Both the position numbers and the translations under genes were made by a program. The notes beneath the pieces are model-generated. The model saw only the letters and a program-made list of their open reading frames with translations. It was not told the DNA's origin and did no database searches. A stretch of DNA of 14,690 nucleotides from Conidiobolus incongruus B7586 (Eukaryota; Entomophthoromycota; Entomophthoromycetes; Entomophthorales; Conidiobolaceae). The stretch is from NCBI GenBank assembly GCA_000697335.1, contig JNEM01013176.1, positions 1 to 14,690 of the forward strand, written 5' to 3'. Position 1 is the first letter of the stretch; every line of letters starts with the position of its first letter. Of this stretch, positions 1 through 9,377 are shown in pieces.

Positions 1-426
1 TATTAAAATTAAGAAATATATGAGTTTTTTTAGATTTAATTAAAATACATAAAAATATAATTAAAGGATTATAATTATTATATTATTAAATATATTGATT
101 AATTTTGAAACTGCCAATAATTAGCTATATATTCTATTTAATATAAATATTAAAATAATGTATTAATAGATCTATATTTAATTAATAAAAATATATACCT
201 CATATAAAGGAATTAATTTATTTATAATAGTTTCTATTGTTAAATGTATAAATCAGTTTTTATCATAATTGAAATGAATTTTATTATTGAATTTAAAAAT
301 ATTTAATCAATATTAGAAAATTTCAAAAAATTAAATGATATTAAATAACAATATACTAATAGTTTTATAAATAACATTCAATAATTTAATAATGATTATT
401 TAGAAATTATTATTTATATGTGCAAT

Positions 427-466
<40 letters not shown>

Positions 467-1522
467 CTAGCCGAAGTTCAATAGTTCAAAATAGGATTAT
501 TATTAATATAATTATATTGATTAATTGTTAATATTGAAATATTTTAAAATGTTTTAGAATTTATATAATATTAATTCGATTTTAATACATTATTATAATG
601 AGTTAACAAGAAAAATTCAAGATATAAAATCGATTTATTTGAAATTATTCCTTGAAGTTGAAATGCAAAATATCATTCAAATCACTCTAAACTGTCCAAA
701 AAATATATTATTTGAATTTTATTAAAAAGATTAAACAACAAATAAAGTTTATATATTGAAAGGTATTAGAATATAATGAGTTTTTCAAATTGCAAAAAAT
801 AAAAATCTTTTACCAGGAAGATTATTATTCAAACAAAAATGAAATTTATTTTAAAATTATAAATATAGACTGTATTGATATTTAAATATTATAAATGAAT
901 GTATTAAACCCCAAATGAAATTAAATGTTTCCGAAAAAGTAAAATATATATTGTTTCTCATGACTTTTAAAAGATATTAGATGCTATTTAAATATTTATT
1001 AATTATATTATTTACTTTCAAATAAAACCATAAATATTTTAATTATTTTTTAAAACAACCATGAATTTAATATTCCTCAATTTTTTGTAAATATGAGATA
1101 AATTATAGGTAATAAATTATTTGAAATATTATATATATAATAAAATATTGTTTTAAATAAATAATAATTTTGCCTTTTAAATATTCAACACTTTATCAAC
1201 ATTTCACTAATTTTGTATAATGAAATTATTAAAATAATTTTTAATTAATATTTAATAGAATGAAACAAATCAAATTTTGTTTTACTTAAAAGAATCTAAT
1301 TTTATTCCAAAATGAAGATATTTGCATTAGAATATATTTTCAATATACCTTGTGATGAAAAATTAAAAGTGTAACTATGAATAAAATCAGTATCAAAAAT
1401 TATTAAACATATATACATATATATAAGTATTCTACTCAAACTTTATTTGACAATTTATGATATAAAGAGGTTTATGGAAATTTTATATAAGAGGTCAAAT
1501 AAATGATAACAACTCGAGTTGG
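1..1522. other. AT-rich spacer without a recognisable gene
   Basis: I read this stretch on both strands and found no exon-like reading frame, tRNA or rRNA. It is almost all A and T with short homopolymer runs. The only distinct element is the TA microsatellite listed separately. A few slightly GC-richer words around 463-500 did not form a tRNA cloverleaf. It probably serves as upstream flank for the RNA-like block that begins near 1523. Confidence 0.7.
432..462. repeat. (AT)n microsatellite
   Basis: An uninterrupted alternating AT tract of about 31 nt. Such tracts are common in AT-rich spacers and are expected to vary in length between isolates. No function is inferred. Confidence 0.95.
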
Positions 1523-1850
1523 AAAAGCGGTGTTCGGGCTATTTTAAATACAAGAGAGAGAGAGAGATCTGAAGAATTCCAGGTAACTGTTAGGGAGAGA
1601 GGGAGTTTATTGGTTTTAGGTATATAGCTGGGAGGACTCAGACCGAGCTCGTGTGTTTGAGGATAGCTCTAATTCCGGATTTTAAATAGAGTGAATATGG
1701 CAAGGAGGTTTATGAGGTTTTCTGGTTACTTATATCATCAGCCAATTAAAGGATAGAGCAGAAGTGGATGATCATGTGCGGAGGGAATGTCTCTTATATT
1801 CAGTTGATGTAAGCATATTTAATATGAGAGGAATCTCCTGACTTGTGACA
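1523..1850 (+). ncRNA. Candidate structured ncRNA or short repeat, copy A
   Basis: This roughly 328-nt block is clearly richer in G and C than its surroundings and recurs at 13232-13552. From 1571 the first ~110 nt align without gaps to 13274 onward at roughly 80 percent identity (hand count). Near-invariant words are CCAGGTAACTGTTAGGGAGA, TAGCTGGGAGGAC, TTGAGGATAGCTCTAATT and ATCATCAGCCAATTAAA, followed by GATAGAGCA. The distance from 1571 to the terminal ACA is 280 nt here and 279 nt in copy B. All frames are short, so it is not protein coding. Visible hairpins are CTGGG-AGGA-CTCAG at 1628-1641 and a 10-bp stem pairing 1791-1800 with 1821-1830. The strand is inferred from an AGAGCA word at 1755-1760 and a terminal ACA at 1848-1850, which resemble H and ACA boxes. 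A T6 run follows at 1873-1878. I do not recognise the RNA family; a SINE-like repeat is the main alternative. Confidence 0.5.
1553..1567. repeat. Short (AG)n tract inside RNA-like copy A
   Basis: A purine dinucleotide run of about 15 nt near the 5' side of copy A. Copy B has only a shorter AAGAGAGTGA at the matching place, so the run looks like a local expansion and accounts for part of the length difference between the copies. Confidence 0.85.
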
Positions 1851-1872
1851 GTAAATTATATAATTTATTGAG

Positions 1873-1878
1873 TTTTTT
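1873..1878 (+). terminator. T6 run after RNA-like copy A
   Basis: Six T residues lie 23 nt after the terminal ACA of copy A. Copy B also has an AGTTTTTTA word, 36 nt after its ACA. If these blocks are RNA polymerase III genes this could terminate them, but T runs are frequent in this DNA and the role is inference. Confidence 0.2.
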
Positions 1879-2346
1879 AATTGCGACCGAAAATTTCATA
1901 ATATTTTGAAATTAATGAAAAATATTATGTAAGGATATATTTTTCATTTTATGTGTAATCTAATTTGCGTTGAGAATTTTACAAAATATACTATTGAATA
2001 AAATAATTCAAAGCGTTAATCAAAACAAAAATATATCATTTATAGTATTGATCAAAATAAAAATATATCTATTTATCTATATATAAAATTCAAATTTTGA
2101 TATCGAAAAATCTGGCAACATAACTAAAAAAAATTCATAATCCCATAATTTGAAAAAAATTCAATTTAATTAATAAATTAATTTTGATTTTTTTTATTTT
2201 AAAAATATTAAAATCATCATTAATAGATTTTTAATTCTTACTGTAAATAATATATAATTTATCAATATATTTTAAAAATATTTATCAACTGATCGTTTAT
2301 ACTACTAGATTTAAGAAACTTTCGAGTTTATTTATTTATATTAATA
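1879..2346. other. AT-rich spacer and presumed MRPL12 promoter region
   Basis: No reading frame or RNA gene is apparent. The stretch holds the TCCCATAA octamer at 2141-2148 and several T-rich runs near 2180-2200. Such T runs are common near transcription starts in AT-rich protist genomes, but no start site can be fixed from sequence. Confidence 0.6.
2141..2148 (+). promoter_or_regulatory. TCCCATAA box upstream of MRPL12
   Basis: An exact TCCCATAA starts 206 bp before the MRPL12 ATG, in the context AATCCCATAATTTG. The same octamer occurs upstream of the two other plus-strand genes and I saw no further copy in the window. It fits the published dictyostelid upstream sequence element of small RNA genes, WCCCAYAA as I recall it. 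Use as a protein-gene promoter element is inference. Confidence 0.35.
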
Positions 2347-3177
2347 ATGGTATATATATTCTTTGGGTCAGATTAAAAGAGTGTTATTAATCTAAATATT
2401 TAGTCTGTTGCTACTATCCTTACTAGATCTGTCCGTGCTGCTTCCTACAAATCTTCTTTAAGGTATTTTAAACTTATCTACAATTCACCGCTCCCGCACA
2501 TCCTAATTAATAATTTCTAGATCTGCCTCATTAACTCTCCGTCGTTGGGAAAGCACCGAAGCCGAAAAAATCCCCACTCCTGGTACTGTTGCCACTCAAA
2601 CAAGCCCTAAAATTGCCAAAATTGTCGATGAAATCGCCATTTTGACCCTCATAGAAACTTCCGATTTGATTGAAGCTTTAAAGGTTTATATAATTAATCC
2701 TTCGGCTCTAATATTAAACTAAATCAAAATTATACAGACCAAATTAAATATTAAAGAAATCGCCCTCCCTGCAGCTGGTGTTGCCGCCCCTGCTGCTGCT
2801 GGTGGTGCCGCTGCTGCCCCCGCCGCTGAAGTAATCAACTATATACTTAAATTTGAAATCCTTTATTCATACATTATTTAGGAGGAAAAGCCTGCTGAAA
2901 AGACTCAATTCACCCTCAAATTAGAAAAATTCGACGCTGCCTCCAAGGCTAAGGTTATCCGTGAAATCAAGGGCATTCTCCCTGGTGCCAACTTGGTTGA
3001 GGTAAATATTCTTACACTCCCAATATTATAGGACTATCATCATATTAATTCATTATCTAGGCTAAGAAATTTGTTGAATCCGCTCCCAAGGTTATTAGAG
3101 AAGATGTCCCCAAGGAAGAAGCTGAAAAGATCAAGAAGGCTTTGGAAGCTGCTGGTGCTACCGTCACTATGGAATAA
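2347..3177 (+). CDS. MRPL12: Mitochondrial ribosomal protein L12 (bL12m), six exons
   Basis: This encodes the L7/L12 stalk protein of the mitochondrial large ribosomal subunit, which recruits translational GTPases. Exons by eye are 2347-2349, 2404-2462, 2521-2683, 2738-2830, 2882-3001 and 3061-3177, joined by GT-AG introns of 54, 58, 54, 51 and 59 nt, giving 184 residues. Residues 1-40 are rich in R, S and A with almost no acid before the RRWES stretch, as in a mitochondrial presequence. Residues 50-80 match the dimerising N-terminal domain ([20 protein letters not shown]). Residues 86-106 are the Ala/Gly/Pro hinge. Residues 114-184 are the factor-binding C-terminal domain, including [20 protein letters not shown] and [17 protein letters not shown]. 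Codon use is much GC-richer than the spacers, in line with high expression. The start is the least certain part: it needs an intron placed directly after the ATG. An archaeal-type cytosolic P1/P2 identity is excluded by the bacterial domain order. Confidence 0.9.
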
Positions 3178-3215
3178 ATTCCCTCTTTTATTCTAATTAG
3201 AAATATTTTAATATT

Positions 3216-3221
3216 AATAAA
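3216..3221 (+). terminator. AATAAA polyadenylation signal of MRPL12
   Basis: The first AATAAA after the MRPL12 stop lies 39 nt downstream. Position and sequence fit a canonical signal, but the hexamer is cheap in such AT-rich DNA. Confidence 0.45.
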
Positions 3222-4540
3222 CTCAAAAAATATTGTTCAATTAAACAATAAACATAATCGAAATTATCTTAATATTTAAGAATTAATTTATATTTATTTT
3301 ATAGGATTTATTTTATCAATTTATTAACTATCATATCAATTAATATTTTTATTTCAAGTTATATAATTTATTCAATATCAATACAATTATGATACTTGCC
3401 AACTTGAATATCACTATAATTTACAAATGAATACCTATTTATCATTTCTATTTTATTTTTATTTGCATATCCATTATTTATAAATATATCAATCTATCAC
3501 TTTTTATTCAATTTTATAAATTTAAGTTATTAATAAGTTTTTAATTCAATTATACATACAATTGATCCAACAAATGAACTATGATATATTAGAGTTTAAG
3601 TTTATATTTTGTATAAAAATCAAATACTTTCAATTATTGAAAATGATTTGAATACTATAGAATTTTAAAAATTTAAATATTTTATACCATATATAATTTG
3701 AAAATTTGAAGAAATTGATTTTAGTAATTTAAATTTTATTATTGATATTTTAATTAAAAGAATAGTGACTCAATAAATATCAATTCTTATGTATAATCCC
3801 CTATTAATCAAAAATTTTAATTCATACTTTGTTCTCTGATCAATTCAAAATTATTAGAATTCAATTAAATCATTTATATTTTGTGATATTTTTATTTGTT
3901 GAAAATTAATAATTAAAGAATTTGTTTATATTTAGATATTCATTGGTTAAATTGATTATTCATATTAAATATAATTTTAATATTCTATATTTATAATAAT
4001 GGGAGAAAAAAAATTATTAATTTAATATTTTATTAATTGAATAGTGATTTCTAGTTACTCATTAGAAATAAATTATCTTTTTTAGTTGAATGGAAAATAA
4101 TACATTATTAGTTACCATTTTAAAGATATAATAATTAAATCATATTATAATTTCAAATATCTGAATTCAGTAAACGAAATAAAAAATATTAAAATTATAC
4201 ATTTCATTAATAATCTATAATTGATAATAAAGGTTAAATCACATGCTAAATTGTTCCAAAAGATATATTTGATATAAACAAGATATCTTATTATTATATT
4301 ATATATATATTTTATTCATTGACAAAATTTACCAAAGAATCATTGTTAAAATTTCATATTATAACATATCAAAATTTATTAGAACTCATTAATATAATTT
4401 ATTTATTTTAAACTTTTTTATAACTATTAGCAAAATTAAATTCTATATTCATGAATATAAATTGATAATATATTAACAAAAGAGCAATATTATGTTTTTT
4501 CAATTAATATGAACTTATTAATAATATCAGAGTAAAATGT
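3222..4540. other. Long AT-rich spacer, nothing recognised
   Basis: I see no coding exon, tRNA or other structured RNA here. The sequence is nearly uniform A and T with dense stops in all frames. It separates MRPL12 from a trinucleotide repeat and a transposon remnant. Confidence 0.7.
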
Positions 4541-4564
4541 AATAATAATAATAATAATAATAAT
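4541..4564. repeat. (AAT)8 microsatellite
   Basis: Eight perfect AAT units lie just before the Ty1/copia-like remnant. A matching (ATT)8 tract lies upstream of the NIPA-like gene. No function is inferred. Confidence 0.95.
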
Positions 4565-4565
4565 T

Positions 4566-4965
4566 GTTGGGAAATAATCTTGTCAATCACTCAAGAAACT
4601 GCAATTACCATACTGAACAAAGAAGTCACATTGAAGAACATTTATTTCTTAAACTTGATGATTGTGTTCCTTCCTGTCACTGAGTTATCCCTATCCATAA
4701 AAATCAGCAATGAAAGCTAATATGTAATTATCATGAACAAACTGATAAACACATCTCTTTTAGCTTCATTTCAAAAGTATTGAACCATGGCAAGTGTGAG
4801 ATATTTACTTTACTCGAAGAACCTGATTCACAGCAAGCCATTTTCACCTCATTTGGTGAACCCCATTAATTTTCCATAACTCTTTGGTAATATACTGTTT
4901 GCCACTTGTGATTCTCCGTTTAAGCTCTAAAAGTCTATTTCCTCCCACAATTATGATCATCAATT
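4566..4965 (+). mobile_element. Decayed Ty1/copia-type retrotransposon remnant
   Basis: This stretch is visibly GC-richer than its flanks but holds no intact gene. Plus-strand conceptual translation gives pieces that resemble the segment between protease and integrase of Ty1/copia polyproteins. One is a VTLKNIYFLNL piece like the family's V-x-L-x-N-V-x-Y-V-P-x-L motif, followed by a serine/leucine-rich stretch. Further on is a HNSL piece like the WHxRLGH motif of the pre-integrase domain. It is short, broken in several places and without recognisable LTRs, so it is an old fossil. The family call rests on motif resemblance by eye only. Confidence 0.4.
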
Positions 4966-5084
4966 GTATTTCGTTAATAAAAAGTTAAATACAATTTTTC
5001 TAATGATGTTAACTGATTTATTTCTCTCTATTAATTAAAAATAATTTTATAGTAAACAATTTTTCACTTTAGGTGCTTGTTTAC

Positions 5085-5120
5085 TTAGGAGGAAGGACTT
5101 TGGTAGTGCATTCTTCCTAA
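5085..5120. other. 10-bp hairpin in spacer
   Basis: TTAGGAGGAA at 5085-5094 can pair with TTCTTCCTAA at 5111-5120 with one G-U pair, across a 16-nt loop. It is GC-richer than its surroundings. It could belong to a small RNA or to the tail of the transposon remnant upstream. No T run follows directly. Confidence 0.4.
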
Positions 5121-5401
5121 TAAAGTACTATTTTGGTTGAATTTGACTTAAGCTTATCGAATAATTGCTTATTTTCGGAATAAGAAATTGGTAAAAATAA
5201 TTAGTATTAATGATATATATTAGCAAAATATCGAAAATTTCAAATTAATAAATCATTAGAGTAATAAAATTATAATATTGGAATCGCTTGAAATATTTTT
5301 TAATATCAACAATATTTTCAATGATTTCTAAGATATTCTCCATTTCAAACTTGTCAACAATATTAAATTTGCTCAAATATGTGTAGAAAAGTATTATTCA
5401 A

Positions 5402-5409
5402 TCCCATAA
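5402..5409 (+). promoter_or_regulatory. TCCCATAA box upstream of RPUSD2-like gene
   Basis: An exact TCCCATAA starts 98 bp before the ATG, in the context AATCCCATAAATTAATC. It is one of three copies of this octamer, each placed upstream of a plus-strand gene. A regulatory role is inferred from the repetition and the DUSE-like sequence. Confidence 0.35.
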
Positions 5410-5499
5410 ATTAATCATTAAAAAATTTAAGTGTTAAAAGATATCAATATTCAGAAAATTATATTTACGATATTTTTGTATAATTTATAATTTTAAATA

Positions 5500-6783
5500 A
5501 TGGATAAACCAAGTGAAATACAACTCAATAGTAGTAATAATAACGAAATTACTACGAAACGCCCTATTTCGCCAACTGAAGATACTCAAACCAAAAAGGT
5601 GAAAGCTACCAATGAAAAACCCTCAAAAGTGCCAGAATACACCATCGACACTAATCTACGTCGCGTCACCCCCTACGATTACGTTTATTCCACTTATGTT
5701 AAGGGTCGCTGGGTAAAGCGTAGTATTTTGGACGTTTTCCAATCCGAATTTTTAGATCAAACACCCGAGTATTACAAAACATCCATCCAAAATGGTAAAA
5801 TTACTGTTAATGATACAAAGGTGGATGTGGATTATAAATTAAAGAATGGTGAAATTATTAAGCATTCAATTCATAGACATGAGCCACCAGTGAGTTGTGA
5901 AAAATTAGAAATTTTGAAAATGGATGAAAATTTGATTGTAGTCGACAAACCGAGTAGTATACCTGTAAGTTGCATTAATTTTAATATTTGAATTTGAAGA
6001 ATTTATGGTTGATTTTAGGTACATCCAAGTGGCAGATACCATTACAATACTTTAAAACATATTTTAGAGCACGATCACGAAATTGATCAATTCTATGGTA
6101 AATATAACAACAATAATAATTTGACTATAACTCATTTAATATAATTCCAATTAGCTATCAATCGTCTTGATCGTCTCACATCCGGAATTGTAATGGTTGC
6201 GAGAGACAAAAAAACTGCTCACAATATGGAGCAACTGATGAAATCTCGCAATATTAGCAAACTTTATATTACAAAAGTATCCGGGAAATTCTCATCGTCA
6301 GTCAGGTGTGACGAAGCTATCAAAACCGTCAATTTTAAATTGGGTCTTAACGAAATTCATCCAGAAGGCAAACCATGTTCCACATTATTTAAACTTGTCA
6401 GATATAATGAAGATGATGATACCAGTATTGTTATATGTAAACCTCTCACTGGTAGAACTCACCAAATTCGAGTCCACTTGAACCATCTTGGTCATCCTAT
6501 CGTAGATGATCCATTATACAATAAGGACTACAAGCAACAGATTGAACAGAAGAAGCAGGAGTTGAAACCTACTAAAGGAGTTTGTGATATTTGTAATTGG
6601 GAAATTTTGAGAGATCCAGAACCTTGGGAATTGAGTTTATGTCTTCATGCTTTTGAATATAGGGTTGAGGATCAAGTATTTAGGTGTACTAGGATTCCAA
6701 AGTGGGCAGATGGAATTACTTTGGATGAAGTAATATCTATTGAATTTGATGAAGAGGTAAAATTCGAAGAAAAGAAAGACTAA
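5500..6783 (+). CDS. RPUSD2: RluA-family RNA pseudouridine synthase, RPUSD2/Rib2/Pus9 type, three exons
   Basis: The protein isomerises uridine to pseudouridine in RNA; yeast relatives modify U32 of tRNAs and human RPUSD2 also acts on mRNA. Exons are 5500-5964, 6019-6097 and 6155-6783 (introns 54 and 57 nt), giving 390 residues. Residues 1-50 are polar and low in complexity. Residues ~70-130 resemble the S4-like region seen in this subfamily. Residues ~143-171 hold VVDKPSSIPVHPSGRYHYNT. The catalytic loop RLDRLTSG spans 185-192 with Asp187. Residues 280-290 are TGRTHQIRVHL, followed by LGHPIVDDPLY. A C-x2-C pair at 325 and 328 and the LHAFEY and PKWA motifs near 345-366 are typical of RPUSD2/Rib2. 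The usual His before RLD is Asn184 here, a change seen in some relatives. There is no fused deaminase domain as in yeast Rib2 and no obvious mitochondrial leader, so a cytosolic or nuclear site is likely. Exact RNA target is unknown. Confidence 0.92.
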
Positions 6784-6839
6784 ACAATATTAGCGTAATA
6801 GAGTTTGATAAGAATCTTATAATTTAGAATAATTCAAAT

Positions 6840-6845
6840 AATAAA
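6840..6845 (+). terminator. AATAAA polyadenylation signal of RPUSD2-like gene
   Basis: The hexamer lies 57 nt after the stop codon. It fits a canonical signal, but other AT-rich variants are nearby and the real cleavage site is unknown. Confidence 0.4.
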
Positions 6846-7518
6846 ATTTTCAATCTTAATTATAATATTAAATCTCTTTAGTAATTTTTAATTATTAAAT
6901 TTCCAAGAAAAAAGATTGTAATGAAATATTAAAATATAGAATCAATTTGTCAGGTTATATAAGTATTTAAAACAATTAAAATATTCAATTGGTATTTGAA
7001 TTCAAAACAGTGTATATATATATATTCTTTGAATTATTAAATTTAAATATTCAATCAAATGAAGTTAATTATATTTATATATTACAAATTTTATTATCAG
7101 GAATTGTATTGGTACTAAAACAATTGTTCTAAATTTAATAAATGTAAATAATGTTATATGTATTTATATTTTATAAAGTTGAAAAATAATTGATAATTAT
7201 AAATTTAAAAATTAAATATAATATATAAAATTAATTGAGTATTTATTTCCGTATTTCAATTTAAAATATTAAAAATATAAATTCATTTAATACATTCTAT
7301 CCCATAATTTTTCAACATTCTAATTTTAATCTTAAATTTTTGTTTGAATAAATTAAATTTTTTTTTATTAAAAAAGATATTCAAATTTAATAATTAAAAA
7401 AATTATAGATTTAATTTAATTTAATACTAATTCAATTATTAAAAAATATTAATTTTCTATTTTATTTCAATAAATTCTACAACTTCTTTAATAATTCATT
7501 AGAACTTGATTTCCAACA
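6846..7518. other. AT-rich intergenic region and NOL10 promoter
   Basis: No gene or structured RNA is recognised. It holds a short TA tract at about 7014-7024, the TCCCATAA octamer at 7300-7307, and an uninterrupted T run at about 7358-7366 that could lie near the NOL10 transcription start. Confidence 0.6.
7300..7307 (+). promoter_or_regulatory. TCCCATAA box upstream of NOL10
   Basis: An exact TCCCATAA starts 219 bp before the NOL10 ATG, in the context TATCCCATAATTTTTC. Its flank is close to that of the box before MRPL12: both read ATCCCATAATTT. A regulatory role is inferred. Confidence 0.35.
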
Positions 7519-9305
7519 ATGTCAAGTTTAAAATCAACTCAACTCAATAATATTAAAGTCTACACTTTATCAGGTCCTCAAACACTACAATTACCTCACC
7601 ACCTTTTAAAAAAGCACAAAGGGATCCTAAAACGTGATGTAGACTACAGTCGTCGTATCGAATTAATTCAAGATTTCGGATTTGCCGAAGCTTCCAACAG
7701 ACTCCAGGTGTCGAAGGACAAGAAGTTTATAATGGCTACTGGGACATATAAGCCCATGTTGAAGGTGTTTGATTTGGGGGAGATGTCGCTGAAGTTTGAG
7801 AGAAATACGAATGCTGAGAATGTAGCTTTTGAAATGCTGAGTGATGATTGGACTAAGAGTGTACATTTGCAGAGTGATAGGTATGTGGAATTTCATACTA
7901 CTGGGGAGTGTAGGTTTAAGACTAGAATTCCAAAGGTAATTTATATTATTTTAATTGGATTAATTTTTTATTCATTGGAATTTAGTTTGGTAGAGATTTG
8001 AAATATCATTATCCCAGCTGTGATTTATATCTTGCAAGCTCTGGAGATGAAGTTTATAGATTGAATCTGGAGCAGGGAAGATTCTTGAACCCTTTACAAA
8101 CTTCCTTCAATCCCGAAGTTGGTATTAACTGCATGGACATTTCGCCTGCTCATCACCTCATTGGTTTTGGAGGGTCGGAAGGTTTAATGGAGTTTTGGGA
8201 TCCCAGATCCAGATCCAAAGTCACTTCAATCTTTTCGACCTTACCTACCCATATGATCAATAATGCTAACGAAAACCTCGATGTTACAAGTCTCAAATTC
8301 GACAACAGTGGATTACAAATGGCCGTAGGGTTAGCAGGAGGTCAAGTGCTTTTATACGATTTACGTGGCAGCCAACCCTACCTCGTTAAAGATCATCAAT
8401 ACAGTTTACCAATTAAACGCATGCAATGGTTGTACACTCCACATAGTGACAGTGCCAAATTAGCTACAGCTGACAGTAAAATCCTCAAGATTTGGGATGT
8501 ACCTAGTGGTAAGCATTTTACTAGTTTAGAACCCCAATACGACATCAACGATTTCGTCCACTTCCCGGACAGTGGTATGTTAATGATAGCTAATGAGGGA
8601 CCCGAAATGCATACTTTTTATATTCCTCAGTTGGGACCAGCTCCTAAGTGGTGTACCTTTTTGGAAAATATCACGGAAGAGTTGGAAGAACAAGCTCATA
8701 CTACCATTTACGACGATTACAAATTTGTTACGAGGTCAGAGTTGGCAAAATTGGGATTGGAGCATTTGTTGGGTACACGAGTGTTGCGTGGCTATATGCA
8801 CGGTTTCTTAATGGACATTCGTTTGTACGAGCAAGCTAGGCTCATCGCCAATCCCTTCGAAATCGAGGAGTACAAGACGCGGCGCATCGCCGACAAGTTG
8901 GCAGCCGAGCGCAAGAGTCGTGTGGAGGGTGTCAAAAAGAAGGCTAAAGTTAATCAACACCTCTTGGACAAAGCTTTGGAGGACAAGATGCAACGCAGTG
9001 CCAAGAACAAGAAGGCCAGCTTGTTGGATGACTCCCGTTTCAGCAATCTTTTCGAAGATCCCGACTTTGAAGTGGATACTACCAGTCGCGAATATAAATT
9101 GTTGAACCCTAACCAAAAGGAAACTGACACTGCACCTAAACCTATTGTTCAAGATGAAGATAGCGAACCTGAAGGTAAGGGAAGTGACGAAGATAGTTCC
9201 GAAGATGAATTCGAAACTAGTTATGCACCCAAATTTAATAAGAAATTTAATAAGAAATCGAAACCTCAATTTAAACACAACAATAAGAAATCGAAGCGTC
9301 ATTAA
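7519..9305 (+). CDS. NOL10: NOL10/Enp2 nucleolar WD40 ribosome-biogenesis protein, two exons
   Basis: NOL10 (yeast Enp2) is a nucleolar component of the small-subunit processome that assembles the 40S precursor. Exons are 7519-7935 and 7986-9305, joined by a 50-nt GT-AG intron; the join restores the family's KFGRDLKYHYPSCDLYL run. The product is 578 residues, somewhat shorter than the roughly 690-710 of human and yeast proteins. Residues ~50-360 form the beta-propeller, with WD40 marks such as EFWDPR at 208-213 and KIWDVPSG at 307-314, and the conserved LNLEQGRFLNPLQT. A helical basic stretch follows at ~420-480. The short NUC153 motif (DDSRFSNLFEDPDFEVD) spans ~487-503. The tail has an acidic patch at ~530-548 and a lysine-rich end (KKFNKKSK, KKSKRH), fitting a nucleolar protein. 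Family members seen by me carry the same N-terminal VYNLS/VYTLSG start, which supports this ATG. Confidence 0.95.
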
Positions 9306-9341
9306 AATTCAATCATAGATTCAATAGATAACATTTTTATA

Positions 9342-9347
9342 AATAAA
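9342..9347 (+). terminator. AATAAA polyadenylation signal of NOL10
   Basis: The hexamer lies 36 nt after the NOL10 stop. The opposing gene's signal is only about 30 bp away on the other strand, so the two transcripts likely overlap at their 3' ends. Confidence 0.5.
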
Positions 9348-9377
9348 TTCTCCATTTATATATATTTACAATTACAA

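Larger units (their letters stand above)
4966..5499. other. Spacer upstream of the pseudouridine synthase gene
   Basis: No gene is visible. The stretch contains a 10-bp hairpin at 5085-5120 and a TCCCATAA octamer at 5402-5409. The last 100 bp before the ATG are AT-rich and presumably carry the promoter and 5' UTR. Confidence 0.6.

Noticed and set aside
463-500. tRNA-like words (GCCGAAGTTCAATAGTTC)
   Set aside because: No acceptor, D or anticodon arms can be paired around it.
1523-1850. RNase P, MRP or SRP RNA identity for the repeated block
   Set aside because: The conserved ACAGNNNNGGNTTA-type core of RNase P/MRP and the helix 8 loop of SRP RNA are absent. The CAGCC...GATAGAGCA segment only loosely recalls SRP and loses its pairing in copy B.
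5500-5991. Pseudouridine synthase as a truncated single-exon gene ending at 5991
   Set aside because: A GTAAGT donor at 5965 and a TTTAG acceptor at 6018 rejoin the frame to the family's VHPSGRY motif, so the stop lies in an intron.
8808-9302. Long minus-strand frame opposite NOL10
   Set aside because: It mirrors the codon pattern of the real plus-strand exon, which matches NOL10 throughout; it is a shadow frame.
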